Below are positions 1-11,619 of a stretch of DNA of 64,000 nucleotides, in pieces (the stretch's first letter is position 1; each line of letters begins with the position of its first letter). This stretch comes from Schistocephalus solidus (taxonomy: Eukaryota > Platyhelminthes > Cestoda > Diphyllobothriidea > Diphyllobothriidae), in assembly GCA_017591395.1 (NCBI GenBank), contig WEDG01000274.1:62001-126000 (forward strand), read 5' to 3'. Made by a program: the position numbers and the translations under genes. The notes under the pieces were generated by a model. That model ran no database searches, was not told where the DNA came from, and saw nothing but the letters and a program-made list of their open reading frames with translations.

Positions 1-273
1 ATCTGGAAAACTATTTCGCATTACGTATGAAGAGTTTACACCAGGGCAAATTCAAATGGTCCTAACCGCAGACGTTTAGCATTAAACCTTTCAGCAACCG
101 GAAGGACGACTGGTCTGATTCGAACAGCAGCATTGCATGCCTAACTAAATAACATAACCAGCCAAGAAGGTGATATTTAACCAAAAAGAAAGTCCAGTCA
201 AAATGTACACACTCAGAAAGAAACATGATAAGTGTTGATCCGTTGGGGCATCAGGACGCGTAATGATGCCGCT

Positions 274-741
274 CCAATGCTCTTCCTCAGTCGTTGGGTT
301 TCCAATTTCGGTGCCCCTTCCCCTAGCACTAGGTACCACAGTGTCCAATTTAAATCCAACCTCGTTCAATTTGTCCTCGTCCTCTTTGGCTGTACTTGCA
401 TTCGCACAACAGCCTTTCACCCGCCTGACAACGAGTGGTTTCCCCACCAGCTGAAGACCTCCCTACGCGCTGCGGACGATCCAGATAGCTAAAGTGACGA
501 TCTCCCTATCGTACTGTTGGGCATCCGCCCAGCATTCAAGACAGGCCTTGACTGTTCCGCCGCTGAGCTGGTGTTTGGCGCCACCGTTCAACTTCCTGGT
601 AATATGAACTCGCAAACCCCTCCGGGTGCGGTCGAGGATCCTACAAAGTCCACGCACCGCCTCCGACTATTTATGCGGACTCTTCCCATGTTCGGCGGAG
701 GTCATCAGTTTCTGCGTCGTAAGACAGGAAAGAGTTGGTGA
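274..741 (+). pseudogene. Ty3/gypsy integrase fragment, decayed
   Basis: One frame gives an integrase core and its C-terminal side, with recognisable pieces in the family order: FGAPS, VQFKSNL, GCTCIRTTAFHP, then the HQLKTSLRAADDPDS block, a stop at 490-492, then LLGIRPAFKT and AAELVFGATVQLPG. In Ty3/gypsy integrases these surround the DDE catalytic centre. The Asp normally found in the TDRG motif is replaced (TRYHS is seen) and the Glu expected just before the HRQLK-like block is also gone, so the enzyme is dead. The stop lies where the family usually has Trp. No gag, protease, RT or LTR was found beside it. I infer an isolated fossil fragment. Confidence 0.72.
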
Positions 742-1530
742 CATTTTCTTACGTCTACCTCCGATGTGATCGAATACGCTAGCCATTGTACCTCTCTTAT
801 GACCTCCAATTCATGGTTGCATCTCCAAGAATGAAGAACTTTTACATGAGTGTGTGAATATTCAGTTGCAGGGAGTATGTACTAGTCATCAAAAAACGTG
901 TTCTTTGCATCTTTTGTTTTGAAGGTACTGGCGAAGGAGACAAATTCTGTTATCTTATAGAGGCAGCCTCATGGTCAAACGGCGTTAATTGACAAAACTC
1001 AGCAGTAATTAAGAGGTCTCATTACGCTGGCCCTAAAGGTGAAATTGACTTTGACGTCCCACTGCTCTGCTCCTGGACATGTTGATCAGAATTAGGTGTA
1101 CCCGTAATCTAGTTCAACCCAGTTACCCCTTTTATCAAACCGTGTGCTGCAGAGAGCCAAAATATACATATTTTGCTGGGGCTTCTCACTGGAATCCATA
1201 GCTGCCCTTCTTTCTTCATGGATTTTTATTCGGTTGGTTAAAAGAAAAAAAATATTTCAAGAATACAACTCAAGTTGAGGGGTTTTGACCACACGTGGTG
1301 TAGCAAGGCATATAGACAAGAGTGATGGTTGTCTCCCGCCGTGTTTTTACGGCAGGTTTGGATTCATACGTTACGATCACCTGGACGAGATCGAATATTC
1401 CCAAATGTTTTCAAGCACCTTCTCTCCGAAGGAGCATTCAGATTGAAGTGGGAAGACGAGATTTGATAACCATGTGTGGGAGACACACACACATTCTAAC
1501 CACTGTATATGGTCACCGGGAAGGATGCTA
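742..1530. other. No gene recognised
   Basis: Only short open frames without family resemblance are present, including one at 1322-1531. I see no repeat of my named families here. Confidence 0.5.
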
Positions 1531-1532
1531 GC

Positions 1533-1680
1533 CAGGTTATGACTATCGCGCTGTATGCAATAATATCGTGGATTTCCGATGTTCCCATAATTCCAAATAC
1601 ATTAACACTTTCGTCGACACTTCCAACACAGTTTAATGTCAGTACATTTTAGCCGTATATATTAAAATTTAAGAAAGCTG
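1533..1680 (+). repeat. Flanking repeat, left copy
   Basis: This stretch aligns by eye with 4955-5215: both start with a variant of GGTTRTGA..ATCGCGCTG, and both carry a CCAAATACATT-like block followed by TTCGTCGACACTTC. The left copy lacks an internal segment present in the right one. Read on the minus strand both give a similar peptide containing SVDE..NVFG, which could be a remnant of an unknown coding sequence or just conserved repeat DNA. Both copies lie in the same orientation on either side of the zinc-finger and R-repeat block. Confidence 0.5.
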
Positions 1681-1835
1681 TTGCTCTGGCCCATGTTGGG
1701 CACGCGCAAAGCCCTGGTTGGCATATATTATGGGACCTCATCAACGAACAATAATAATGCCTGCCGCACCAGGATTTTCCGCCCGTGTAGGTTCAGCGCA
1801 TCTACCATGCGGCCTATTTAGGAGGCAAAACTTAA

Positions 1836-2022
1836 ACGCACACTACCTGCACCAACACATGCACATCACCCTGCCATCAACATCGCATACCGACCTCCGA
1901 TCAAACTGATGCACTTGAACCTTCTGGCGTTTACTAAGAGCTGTGACCTGGAAGGCTGCTAACTGACGCTTTATAACAGACCACGTCGTCAACCCTATGC
2001 GCGTCATATGTTGAGTGGCTCG
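1836..2022 (+). repeat. R-repeat fragment upstream of finger cassette
   Basis: The segment 1936-2022 resembles the R unit (GACCTGGAAGGCTGCTAACTG against CTTGGAAGGTTGCCAACTG, ending in GAGTGGCT). The preceding CACACTACCTGCACCAA block recurs at about 2799, just after the finger cassette, so the cassette is bracketed by related sequence. Confidence 0.55.
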
Positions 2023-2771
2023 CAATGCACCAACAATCCGACAATTCCAATTTCTATGTCAAATTCGGCCAACCCTCCTTCTGACTCTCCCACCCTCACT
2101 CCTGGAATCAATTCCATTACTCCCACCATCATAGAGACCACATCCATCTACTCATCGCCTGCTTCCCCCACCACCGCAACCACCACCGCCTTCGCCTTCA
2201 CTACTACCACCACAACCACCATCAGCGATGGGGAATCTCTCCTAAGCTGTACTCAATGCGACCGCACATTCACCTCACGCATCGGCCTGGTCGGTCACTT
2301 GCGAATACATCGTACAGAGACCGGTGAGCCAGTGCCTGGAACACCATCACACAGCAGAGATCGTCGCCTCCACTGCCCTCACTGTCCTCGCGCATTCACT
2401 CATCGCATGGGCCTATTCGGTCACATGCGCATCCATGACAGCGGACTTAACCGCAATGCCGACAACATCAATACACCATGCACATCAACCGCTCCTGCCA
2501 TTCGTAGCGCCCCCTGACACCCCCCACTACCATGAATGACATCGCCCCAGCCTCTACCGATTTCTCCTGCCCACACTGCGCCCGCAACTTCAACTCACGC
2601 ATTGGCCTGGTCGGTCACCTGCGAATCCATCGCACGGAGGCTGGTGAACCAGTGCCTGGGGCTCCGACATACAGTCGACGCGCCCGCCTTCACTGCCCTC
2701 ACTGCTCCCGCACATTTACACACCGCATGGGCCTATTAGGACACATGCGCCTCCACGAAAACCTCCGGTAA
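2008..2771 (+). pseudogene. Four-finger C2H2 cassette from 3' part of RTE-like LINE
   Basis: The first frame (2008-2517) starts with a Thr/Ser/Pro-rich stretch of about 75 residues, followed by two C2H2 fingers: CTQCDRTF...GHLRIH and CPHCPRAF...GHMRIH, separated by a linker with TETGEPVPGTP. It stops at 2515-2517. A second frame, shifted and starting at 2532, carries two more fingers of the same pattern (CPHCARNF...GHLRIH and CPHCSRTF...GHMRLH) and ends at 2771. The finger pairs are near copies of one another. Fingers with RIGLVGHLR are known to me from the C-terminal part of tapeworm RTE-like LINE proteins, whose EN and RT also occur at 56940-59790. I infer a 5'-truncated LINE 3' end with one frameshift. 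A host zinc-finger gene is less likely because R repeats surround it. Confidence 0.65.
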
Positions 2772-2989
2772 ACCACCGGAGTCTAAGCTACGTCAGCGCA
2801 CACTACCTACACCAATACATCGACAACACCCTCACAATCACCATTTACCAGAGTATATCACGGTTTCCTAGAAACCGTGGCTGGGAAGTCTGCCAATCTA
2901 ACGCTTCCACTCAGACCACGCCGTCGGCTCAGTGTATGTGCTGTGTGTGTCGAGTGGCTGACGAGTGGACTGGGAGTCAGACGGCGATG
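2772..2989 (+). repeat. R-repeat related segment after finger cassette
   Basis: It contains the repeated CACACTACCTACACCAA block, then AAACCGTGGCTGGGAAG and GAGTGGCTGACGAGTGGACT, which are diverged versions of the R-unit core. Confidence 0.6.
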
Positions 2990-3535
2990 GCTGCTCCATA
3001 TCCCCTGAGTTTGTGAATCCTGGTGTGTGCGTTATGGGGGCCAGGTCGTGCTGTGGCGCGCGAAGACGGGTACGCCGATCCGTCAGTTATCGTGCTCACT
3101 CCCACATCAGGCAACTGACCGGCTCGGACAGTAGTCTGACTGTGGGGTTGGGGGAGAGAGTGAGGTCGACAGCTCAGCGCATATTCCTCACTATAAACAA
3201 TCTGACGCGCTTGAAACTATCACGGTGCGCTAAAAGCCGTGGCTTGGAAGGTTGCCAACTGACGGGATAACTCGGACCGCGTGGTCAGCCCAATGTGTGT
3301 TTTGTGTGGAGTGGCTGACTGGCGGACTGAGAGTCAGGCTGCAATGGCTCCTTCTTAATGGGGTCTTTTGGCACCCCCACTCTGTGGGATCCGAGCCAGG
3401 TGTGGTGGCACGCCCAGGGGCGGCTCCGGCCGCGCCAGCCACCTGTGCCCTCTCCCATCTTCGGTCTTCTTGATTGTGTCATGAGACCGGGCTCAGGTTG
3501 GGGAGGAGAAGAGAGTGCGGTAACGTTGAGTGCCG
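2990..3535 (+). repeat. R repeat, unit 1
   Basis: The first good R unit. Landmarks in order: GTGAATCCTGGTG, GGCCAGGTCGTG, CAACTGACCGGCTCGGACAG, GGGGGAGAGAGTGAGGTCGA, CAATCTGACGCGCTTGAAAC, CGGTGCGCTAAAAGCC, CTTGGAAGGTTGCCAACTG, GACTGAGAGTCAGGCTGCAA, GGATCCGAGCCAGGTGTGG, and CACCTGTGCCCTCTCCCATC. No intact reading frame spans it. It is GC-richer than the surrounding AT-rich DNA. Confidence 0.8.
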
Positions 3536-3662
3536 CGGTTGGAAGGTTGCCAACTGACAATAACACTCAGACCTCGCAGTTAGTCCAATGTGTGTTGTGT
3601 GGAGTGGCTGACTGGTGGTCTGAGAGTCAGGCTGCGATGGCTCCTTCTTAACGTGACCTCTG
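3536..3662 (+). repeat. R repeat, partial unit
   Basis: Contains only the middle of the unit (GGAAGGTTGCCAACTGACAA to GAGAGTCAGGCTGCGATGGC), inserted between units 1 and 2. Confidence 0.7.
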
Positions 3663-3689
3663 GCTATCTCACACATGTGAGATGTAAGC

Positions 3690-4215
3690 CGTTCAACCCC
3701 CTGTTCTGTGAAATCCTGGTGCTTGTGTTTGGGGCCAGGTCGTGTACGTAGTACACGTAGACGAGGTCACCAGCAGCTGCGCCTGCTTCCGCATCAGACA
3801 ACTGACCGGCTCGGACAGTGGTCTGATTGTGGGGTGGGGGAGAGAGTGAGGTCGAGAGCTCAGCGTATTTTTCCTCACTATAAACAATCTGACGCGCTTG
3901 AAACTATCACGGTGCGCTAAAAGCCGTGGCTTGGAAGGTTGCCAACTGATGGGATAACTCGGACCGCGTGGTCAGCCCAATGTGTTTTTGTGTGGAGTGG
4001 CTGACTGGCGGACTGAGAGTCAGGCTGCAATGGCTCCTTCTTAATGTGGCATTATGGCACTCCCACTCCGTGGGATCCGAGCCAGGTGTGGTGGCACGCC
4101 CAGGGCGGCTCCGGCCGCGCCAGCCACCTGCGCCCTCTCCCATCTCCGGTCTTCTTTGACTCTGTCTTGACACCGGGCTCAGGTGGGGAGGAGGAGAGAG
4201 TGCGGTAGCTGCAGC
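3690..4215 (+). repeat. R repeat, unit 2
   Basis: Same landmark order as unit 1. The landmark CACGGTGCGC lies at 3221 in unit 1 and 3908 here, a spacing of 687 bp. A short insertion with repeated GTAC/ACGTAG motifs sits near 3743. Confidence 0.8.
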
Positions 4216-4289
4216 GCAAGGCTACTATCACTTAAAAACTAATTCACGCGCAAGTCACCGTCCCTGCACCACCTGGTGTGGAGCATACG

Positions 4290-4835
4290 GTGGACCTCGT
4301 CGAAATCGACGGTCGAACTGCCGGCTCGTCAGTGGACTGAGAGTCTGAAGTTGATGGCTCCTTCTTACCACCTGATTTTGGTAATCCTGGTCGTGCTGGG
4401 GGGTGTGAAGGCGGGTTAACCAGGCTTGTCAGTCACTGCGCTCACTCCAGCATCAGCAAACTGACGGTTGCCTGATGCTAGGGGTGTGGGAGAGAGCGAG
4501 GTCAACGGCTCAGCGCATTTTCCTCACTATAAGCAATCTGACGCGCTTGAAACTATCACGGTGCGCTAAAAGCTGTGCCTGGCAGGCTGCCAACTGACAG
4601 GAGAAATTGGTCCCCCCAAACTGAGAGTCAGACTGTAATGACGACTTCTTAATATGCATTTTATGGCACACCAACTCAGCTGGGATCCGATGCATCGCGC
4701 CTTGTCGTTGTGTCCTTATGTTGTGGTGGAATAAAATGCGTGGACCGGCGCCCTATCGCATTTCTGGTCTTCTTGACTCTGCCTTGACACCGGGTTCATA
4801 TGGGAGAGTGGCACAGAGAGCAAGGTAGATGCAGC
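4290..4835 (+). repeat. R repeat, unit 3 (diverged)
   Basis: Same landmarks in weaker form, with the CACGGTGCGC landmark about 649 bp after that of unit 2. A short middle segment (4290-4359) precedes the unit. The 3' half is strongly altered but keeps GGTCTTCTTGACTCTG and CCTTGACACCGGG. Confidence 0.7.
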
Positions 4836-4954
4836 GTTAGACTTTTCTCACTGCAATTAACCGCAAGTGATATTTCCAGCATGTTTGTTAGCCTTTACGC
4901 ATCAAAGTTAAAGAAGTGACCCATTGACGCGGCATGGTTAGCCGCATCTGACGC

Positions 4955-5215
4955 TTGCTGGGTTGTGATCATCGCGCTGAATGAGGTTTCCTTAAGCCGA
5001 GGAAGAGACCTGTGTGCCGGGATGTGGAAAAACGTAAACAAACGCCAAGAGTAACGACGTATGTGAGGAAGCACTTGGTACTTACCAAAAGGTCTTCTGT
5101 ATGCATGTTTATGGATGATTTTCGATGCCCTCACGGTCCCAAATACATTTAGTACTTCGTCGACACTTCTAGCAGCGTTAACTACCAGCCGTTTTAAGAA
5201 CATTTAAGAAAACAG
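4955..5215 (+). repeat. Flanking repeat, right copy
   Basis: Longer partner of the repeat at 1533-1680. An open frame of 102 codons runs on the minus strand (4895-5203) and contains SVDEVLNVFG, matched by SVDESVNVFG from the left copy. The product is unknown. Protein-level similarity is suggestive but not enough to call a gene. Confidence 0.45.
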
Positions 5216-7639
5216 GCAGTGCCTACTCCGACCCAATGTGAGGGAAACTTAATGATTTGCAACTATGCAACCATCACAGTTTAAGCACTGCGCAACGAAA
5301 TGGTTCACTCCTGCGTCTCCATAGAGCAGTATAACCTGCCCAAGATGAGGGCGATGCACATGCGTTTTCGATTGGCTCCCCAAATCTTAAATAACTCAAT
5401 CCATTGGCATCCACACATGGAAACCGATAATGCTGTTTACATTCAAACAGCCATCTCAGAAACAACCAACCCAGTTAAATGGCTCCATAGTCAACAATTA
5501 CGCAAATTCGCCCGTGCACTTTAACACTCGTTTGGTCAGCCATCCGAAGAAGACCTTCTGTGAGAAAGCCCAGGTAAATTAAGGGTAAGCTACACAACCA
5601 CAAGCCTAACACTGCATTCTGGCAGCCACGCTATAAGAGGCGATCAATTCGGACAAGACTCTACATCATGTGTATGGATCTGACAGAGGCATTCTATCGG
5701 GGGAACTGAAATGGGCTCTGGTAGGACACATTACGGGATGACCTTAAGTATCACCGAAAATAGGATCAGACAGTGTAACACTCTAGGGGAAATATGGGCA
5801 ACATATGGCGTTCTTTGATACCGGATGAAGGAATCTCATAGCAATTTCAATTGCAGCCAAAATCAAAACGGAAGACAAATCGCGCTTTTTAGGCAATACG
5901 ATTTCAAGAAACACAAAGATTGCAGACCACGATGCATATAGGAAATAAAAAATGAGTTATCCGTTGGCCGGTTTTCGGAGAATATATGTGTCTTATCGGG
6001 GAGACAGGATAAGTTACATACCTTTTGTGAAATATGTTAAAAGTGTTTAAAATTTACTAACAATAAACCAGATACTTATTCATGATAAAAATTGTAACTA
6101 TAATGGTGGCGCTCAACAGATATATCCCATGAAATATGCCTGCACGTCGTTTTATTTAATAAAAGTTTTCGGGTGCCATTGGTAAATCGACTATGGCTGC
6201 AACGAGGAAAATTAACTGTAAACTTTTATCGCAATCGGTATGTGACATTTATCTCAAAGGCCCCATAACTATATCTTTCAGGAATCCGGCTTACAGAAGA
6301 TATGCTATCTCCTAAAATTTTAATCAAAAAAACAGAAATGTGTTGTCGATTTGACAAGATTACTTGAGAGCTGTAATATTTATAAATGTGCGGCATACTT
6401 TGGCAATTTTATAACTGTTGCCACTTATTAATAGTATGGGACGATAAACGAATCGAACAATGGAAGTATTTAGCTTTTGTAAGGTCTTTTCCTTCCAGTA
6501 ATTCCGCAATATTCGTCGCTTATCAACAGAAATCACGAATGTTGTATATAAAACATGAAATTTTATTTCTTGTACCTATACCTTAAACGTAAGGAAAGCC
6601 GTGCTCCAACAGCATATGTTAATCATTTAAACGTTATCATTACATGCTCCACTTAAAACTGAAATAAATCTTCGTCGTTAAATAGAACACAGTGTTGGCA
6701 GCTGAGTATTTGTCACACTAGCGCAGTTGAAGTACGGTTTGCTTATCTTAATACTATAATAATTCATTAGCCTTCAGTTACTAAAAGGTATTAAAACTCT
6801 TCAGAACACCAATTTATATTACAAAGTTTTGTTTGTAATCTTTTACAATGAATGTACATTTTAGAATATGAATATACATTTCGTGACATTTAACATCTAC
6901 AAAAACGTTCATGATCGATCCGAATAACTTACTCCCCGTTCGTGTACCGTTACTGTTCGGTTTTAAACGACTGTCGAATTGTTAGACTTTTTAGGGTTGC
7001 ACAATCTTTTATCAGGTCGTATCGTTTCTGTTCATTTTATGAATACTCTTCACAAAGCAGACGATATAATTCCCTAACTACAAATTATATTAGCTTATAG
7101 GTTGTCTTCTTAATGCCTAGATGAGTGTATGTTATTTCCTACTCAGACGGCATACAGTGTGTATACTTTAAACCCTAAACGTACATATAACGAAAGATCA
7201 GGCTCTTAATCATTCGGCAATTTTAAAACTTCATAAAACCCAATAATACTTTCCCGTTTAGTTAATAATGTAAGGAAAACGAAATTTACTATAAAAAGGT
7301 AGTGAAAAGCAAATATCTGCCTCCGTTTTCTATATACCGTATTTCAATGGATAAGGGCTTTGAAAATCGATAGGTAAATGCATTCAACTTAAGCAATCAG
7401 TTTATCTGGGATTATGGTTTTGTAGGCGGCTGGCGTGACATGAATTCAAAAGCCAGTATCAATTTTTGTCTGTAGTATCTTGGGATGTTGCTGCAGTTTA
7501 ATAATTATTACAAGCCACCTAAATAATCCCTGCTAATCTAGAACGTATTTCAGAACTTCGGTTAAACTTTCATGAGGTCGGCCAGTTACTGTACCATGTT
7601 GATGTACGTTATTTTGAAAGCCTCTGAGTTCTGCTTTTG
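5216..7639. other. Unrecognised, largely AT-rich DNA
   Basis: No open frame with family resemblance and no named repeat was recognised in this stretch. Base composition shifts to strongly AT-rich from about 5860. Confidence 0.5.
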
Positions 7640-7800
7640 CGTGCCGAGTTCGCAGACAATATATTTTTCGAAGACACTTTTCTGCGTCCATCTCTGAGGA
7701 TAGTTTCAATAGAGGATCTGAAAAGTCAGGCCAATAAACGCCATGTTCCAGTGGTTGTACCTTCTTCTTCTTTCTTTTCTTCTTTTTCTTCTGATTTTGC
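7640..7800 (+). mobile_element. Penelope-type terminal repeat, degenerate
   Basis: Contains CTGAGGATAGTTTC, then ATCTGAAAAGTCAGGCCAAT, TAAACG, GTTCCAGTGG and a TTCTTCTTC run. This order matches better copies at 53806 and 61787. The hammerhead-like core is degenerate. Confidence 0.5.
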
Positions 7801-8229
7801 TGATGCCTTATTGCCACATGCAATTAAACCATTTTAAATGCCCGACCAAGGGGCTTTAGTTTTAAAAACGACTTTTGACGCATCTCTAAACAAGCCGCCT
7901 CCTTGGCGATTTCTAAAGGGTCAAAGGGCTAATTAGACTTGGTAACGAGGCAACATTGTCCTCTTCGCGTTTTATAGTGTCATTAAGGGCATGTTTTTCG
8001 CAGAAGGACGTTCATTGCCCATTTAACGGGACTTCCTCTCCCACCCTTCCTTGGGCCCCATATGCAGCCCTCGTGAACACTCGTATGGTTATTGTAAGGA
8101 TACACAGACGACACGGTACCGTAAACCGAGCACTCTCCTTTATAAAGTGTTGGATTAAAAACTACTCAATGCTCAAAAATACGGGTTTGAATCTCAAATA
8201 CGTCGGACCTAGGGGGTCTGTAATAACCA

Positions 8230-8285
8230 GCCGACGACCTCAGAAGTAAACGCGATCGCTGGGACAAGACATTTATTCGCTAGGA
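8230..8285 (-). mobile_element. Penelope-type terminal repeat end
   Basis: On the minus strand it reads GCGAATAAATGTCTTGTCCC then AGCGATCGCGTTTACTTC, the same tail that follows the hammerhead-like core in the other copies. The core itself is missing. Confidence 0.5.
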
Positions 8286-8338
8286 CTTTTTATTTTTATT
8301 TTAATTTCATTTATTTATTGCCAGTTTACAGGCAAGGG

Positions 8339-8410
<72 letters not shown>

Positions 8411-8540
8411 TAGAGGGTCAAGCTGACAGTGAAAAAAACTCCTGATCGTTGTTTCAGGTGTTTTCAGTAGAAAAAAACTGCAGCTGGGATTCTCGTTCGG
8501 AAGCATCATTAAAGACAGCGCCAGATACGGGTGCTAATGC
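8285..8540 (-). mobile_element. LINE-A 3' end, 5'-truncated
   Basis: The reverse strand ends in TGTAAACTGGCAATAAATAA, preceded by GATCAGGAGTTTTTTTCACT. The same tail closes the LINE-A copies at 11620, 13140 and, on the plus strand, 15447. An AT microsatellite is embedded just before the end. Confidence 0.65.
8341..8407. repeat. AT dinucleotide microsatellite
   Basis: Uninterrupted alternating A and T for 67 bases inside the LINE-A 3' tail. Confidence 0.97.
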
Positions 8541-10190
8541 TGTCTCTGAGGCATTCAATTTTACAGCTGGACTACAACTAAGCTTAGTAACAATCTTCTA
8601 CCTCCAATTGACTTGTTCTGGATTCTGATCTTGGGGATAAACTTAAGTATTTATGAACGGTTAACTGTATCCATTCCTCCTTATTTTTTAGTGAATCTGT
8701 TGCCAGCACATTTTCCATTAACAGTCAGGGAAGAGATGTTGCAATCAGCCGTTGCATATTCTTTTTACTCGAATACACTTCTCGATTCCTGAATGGAAAA
8801 GGGACAGCACCGGATCTTTCAAATTCTTTGGGGCCATCAGCTTAGTTCCGGGTAGATTTTAACTAGTGGTTAGGTTAGGCTTGGAGTGACTTTGAAGATA
8901 AGAGTTAAAGTTGGGCTTGGGGGTAGAGTTAGGGTTGATTTTAAGGTAAGAATTGTGGGGATGAAAATCTAAGCATTCGAAGTTGCTCACGAGAATAGAT
9001 TTGCATTCTTGTTATTCTTCGATGAGCTGGATCGTTTTTGCGCAAGGGCAGGGGCATAGTTGCGGTCTATGTTTTATTGTGCAAAGCTGCATTTATTAGC
9101 GGTAGGATCCTAGTCCGATGTCTTGCGAAATATGTGTTAATGTGAGGCAACGCTGACTGGAAGGCACTTTACTCAGCTATGGATGAATTGACTAAATGCT
9201 ATAAGTATATAGATTCCTCACATGTGGCACCTTCGCTAAGCCCAAGGTCACGTGAGGCCACTTGTCGAGCTACCGGAACGCACGCACGCAGCCTCTGGGA
9301 CAACCAATCCAAGCACAGGCTTACCCGAACTGATATTGGCCGATCAACCGATCAAACGGTCAGTGACTCACTCTCACGTGTCATTTTATTCACTCATGCC
9401 CATATCAGGCGGAAGAACGCGCACGTAGGCCCAGAACTTGCAGCGTGTTGCGATCTCTAACCACCGCTGAGTTTTCTACAGAATACACAACTCCTATTGA
9501 TCTTTCCCCTTCTAATCCTATACGGAACTGCTAGTGATCTCAGTGTGAACACTGCTTAGTTTCCTACACATTGGTAATATCGCAGCCGCTTAAGTTATTA
9601 GGGAAGACCCTGACCGCTACGACCTTCTGACCCGGTCCCGTAAAGGTGATAAAAAGTAGGCGACGAATTGGGAAAATAGTGTTTTCTGTACCGAGTTATT
9701 AGAGAAGGGATAAGAAGGAGTTGGCGGCCGGACGAGGGCACATACGGCTGTCGTGGCTGCGATGTGCCCAATGTGATATCGTGTGGAGTCGGAGCATGGC
9801 ATACAGAGAGGTCATGTGTGAGTCAGTCTTGAAAATGTTTGGCCATTGTGAATATCTATGATTGTTAAGGGCCAGCCAGCCAACAGCATGTCATCGCGAG
9901 AGGTTCAGCGTTCAGCGTTCAAGTATCCCCTCGAAGGACTTTACTCTATACTAGGGATTGCAGGTATCAATTTGTAGTACTCCGACTACTTGCTGGCAAA
10001 CACGATGTGGTTCCTGGTGGCATAATTGATGTGGTTGTGTCAGTGAAATGTTAAGGAGGAAAAGAAAACTAAGGATTTCACCAATGCTTTTCGTGGAGAA
10101 AGCTTGTATGTAGAACGTCACATTAGGTAGCTGCGTACAGTGCGCAGCAAAAATTCATCGAGATAGGACGAAGCCGGCAGGAAAGATAAT
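8541..10190. other. No gene recognised
   Basis: Short frames only. The frame at 9179-9460 shows no family resemblance. A duplicated decamer-like GTTCAGCGTTCAGCGTTC occurs at about 9902. Nothing here supports a gene. Confidence 0.45.
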
Positions 10191-10194
10191 TATT

Positions 10195-11410
10195 GTATAT
10201 TTTTGAGGATTACGGGCAAAGCCCTTGTTGACCCTACTTATGTACAATCGAAATTATAAATGCAAATATATACAGACAACATAAAATGCTGTTAAACATT
10301 TTACAACAAAACGTGTAGTGGTAGGATTTACATAAATTTAAATCCTGAAGTTAATCCAAGGGATAGCTGAATATATTCCTGTAAGGATAGTCGTCGTTTA
10401 TCAAAAATTAAGCAGTTTAACTGTATTTTGAACATATCCACGATTTTCGACGGCATTATTTTGCTTGGCAGTGAGTTCCATGGTGGAGCCACTCACTGTC
10501 TGATCTACGCGTATAAATTCGCTTTTTTCCTTATATGGTTTAGTGCACAAGTGATTTTTGTTCGCAAAGATCTTTCTATTTCAGCGAACATGCATGTCCG
10601 TGGAAAATTCGGAATTTTCATATCAGGTCACATTTCATTTGTCTATAAAATTAAGGAAACATGTTAAGCTTGATAAGTCTTTCTGGATATTAGAGGGTCC
10701 TAAGACAATCCACGAATTGTGTTTCCCGTCATTGCACCTGCTCGATGGAATCACTGTTTTTCTTTATCCAGGGCATCCATGCTGGCATTCCATATTCCAA
10801 ATGCAGTCTAATGAAAGTAATGAAGATCCGCAAAAATCGGTCTGGCAGAAAAACTATGCAAACGCACCTGATCCAGTGCATGATGCTCGTTGCCTTTTTG
10901 ATGGCTCGTTTAAAGTGTTCGGAGGGCATTAGTCTGAATGTTACCTATAGCTTTGTGCGCATCTACTTCTTTAAGTGGGATTCCGTTTAGGTAGTAAAAG
11001 TCTTTGCGTTTACGTCTTCTCCTAGATTCCAAGCGTAAGAATACATATTTCGGTATATTAAAAGTAGAAGCCAAATGCTGCACCAGACAGCCCATTTGTC
11101 AAGGTTTTCTTGTAGTTTCAACGTGTCGTCAACTGACCTAATCTTCGTCCATATTCTAAGAAAATATGCAAACATGATGGTATCACGTTCCAGATTATCA
11201 ATGCAGTTGTGTATATCAATGAGGAACAGAAGAGGACCTAAGTCTGAACCCGTCGGAATACCAGTTTTTACTGTAACTCACTCTGATTCAGTGGTGCCGA
11301 CAAGCAAATTTTGCATTCTGCATGATAGAATACTTTTGATCCTTTATAAAAACATTACCCTGAATGTAAATTGTCAAATTGAATCCCTTCCGATTATCAT
11401 TAATTAATAA
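10195..11410 (-). mobile_element. LINE-B-like element, 5'-truncated, broken RT
   Basis: Minus-strand pieces in order from 11410 down: a degenerate G(I/V)PxGSxLGPLLFL motif region, MFAYFLRIWTKI (the FADD motif mutated), SVDDTLKLQENLDK, then FLRIFITFIRLHLEYGMPAW and KKNSDSIEQVQ. These match the RT palm and C-terminal region of CR1/L2-like LINEs. Frames change several times. The 3' side ends near a GGGCAAAGCCC stretch at 10216. Confidence 0.65.
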
Positions 11411-11619
11411 AACCGAATTTACCCCAGAATTTTATATCTTATAAGGACATATTTCTGAAGTCCATTGCCTCGATCAGGATATATTCACAGTCCTCACATG
11501 TTCAACACAACTAGGGCCTTTCAGCTTGAATTATGTGGATGATTATTTCAGTATTTACAATACGGATAGTACAGGTAATGGGTAAATTCGCACGCATGCA
11601 TGTTTTGCCGACCTTCTAT

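Noticed and set aside
3358..3651. Protein-coding frames in the R repeat
   Set aside because: Frames of 60-100 codons occur on both strands and differ between units, with no conserved protein; they follow from the GC-rich composition.
8865..8945. Internal telomere-like tract
   Set aside because: Only scattered TTAGG or TTAGGG words, with no tandem run.
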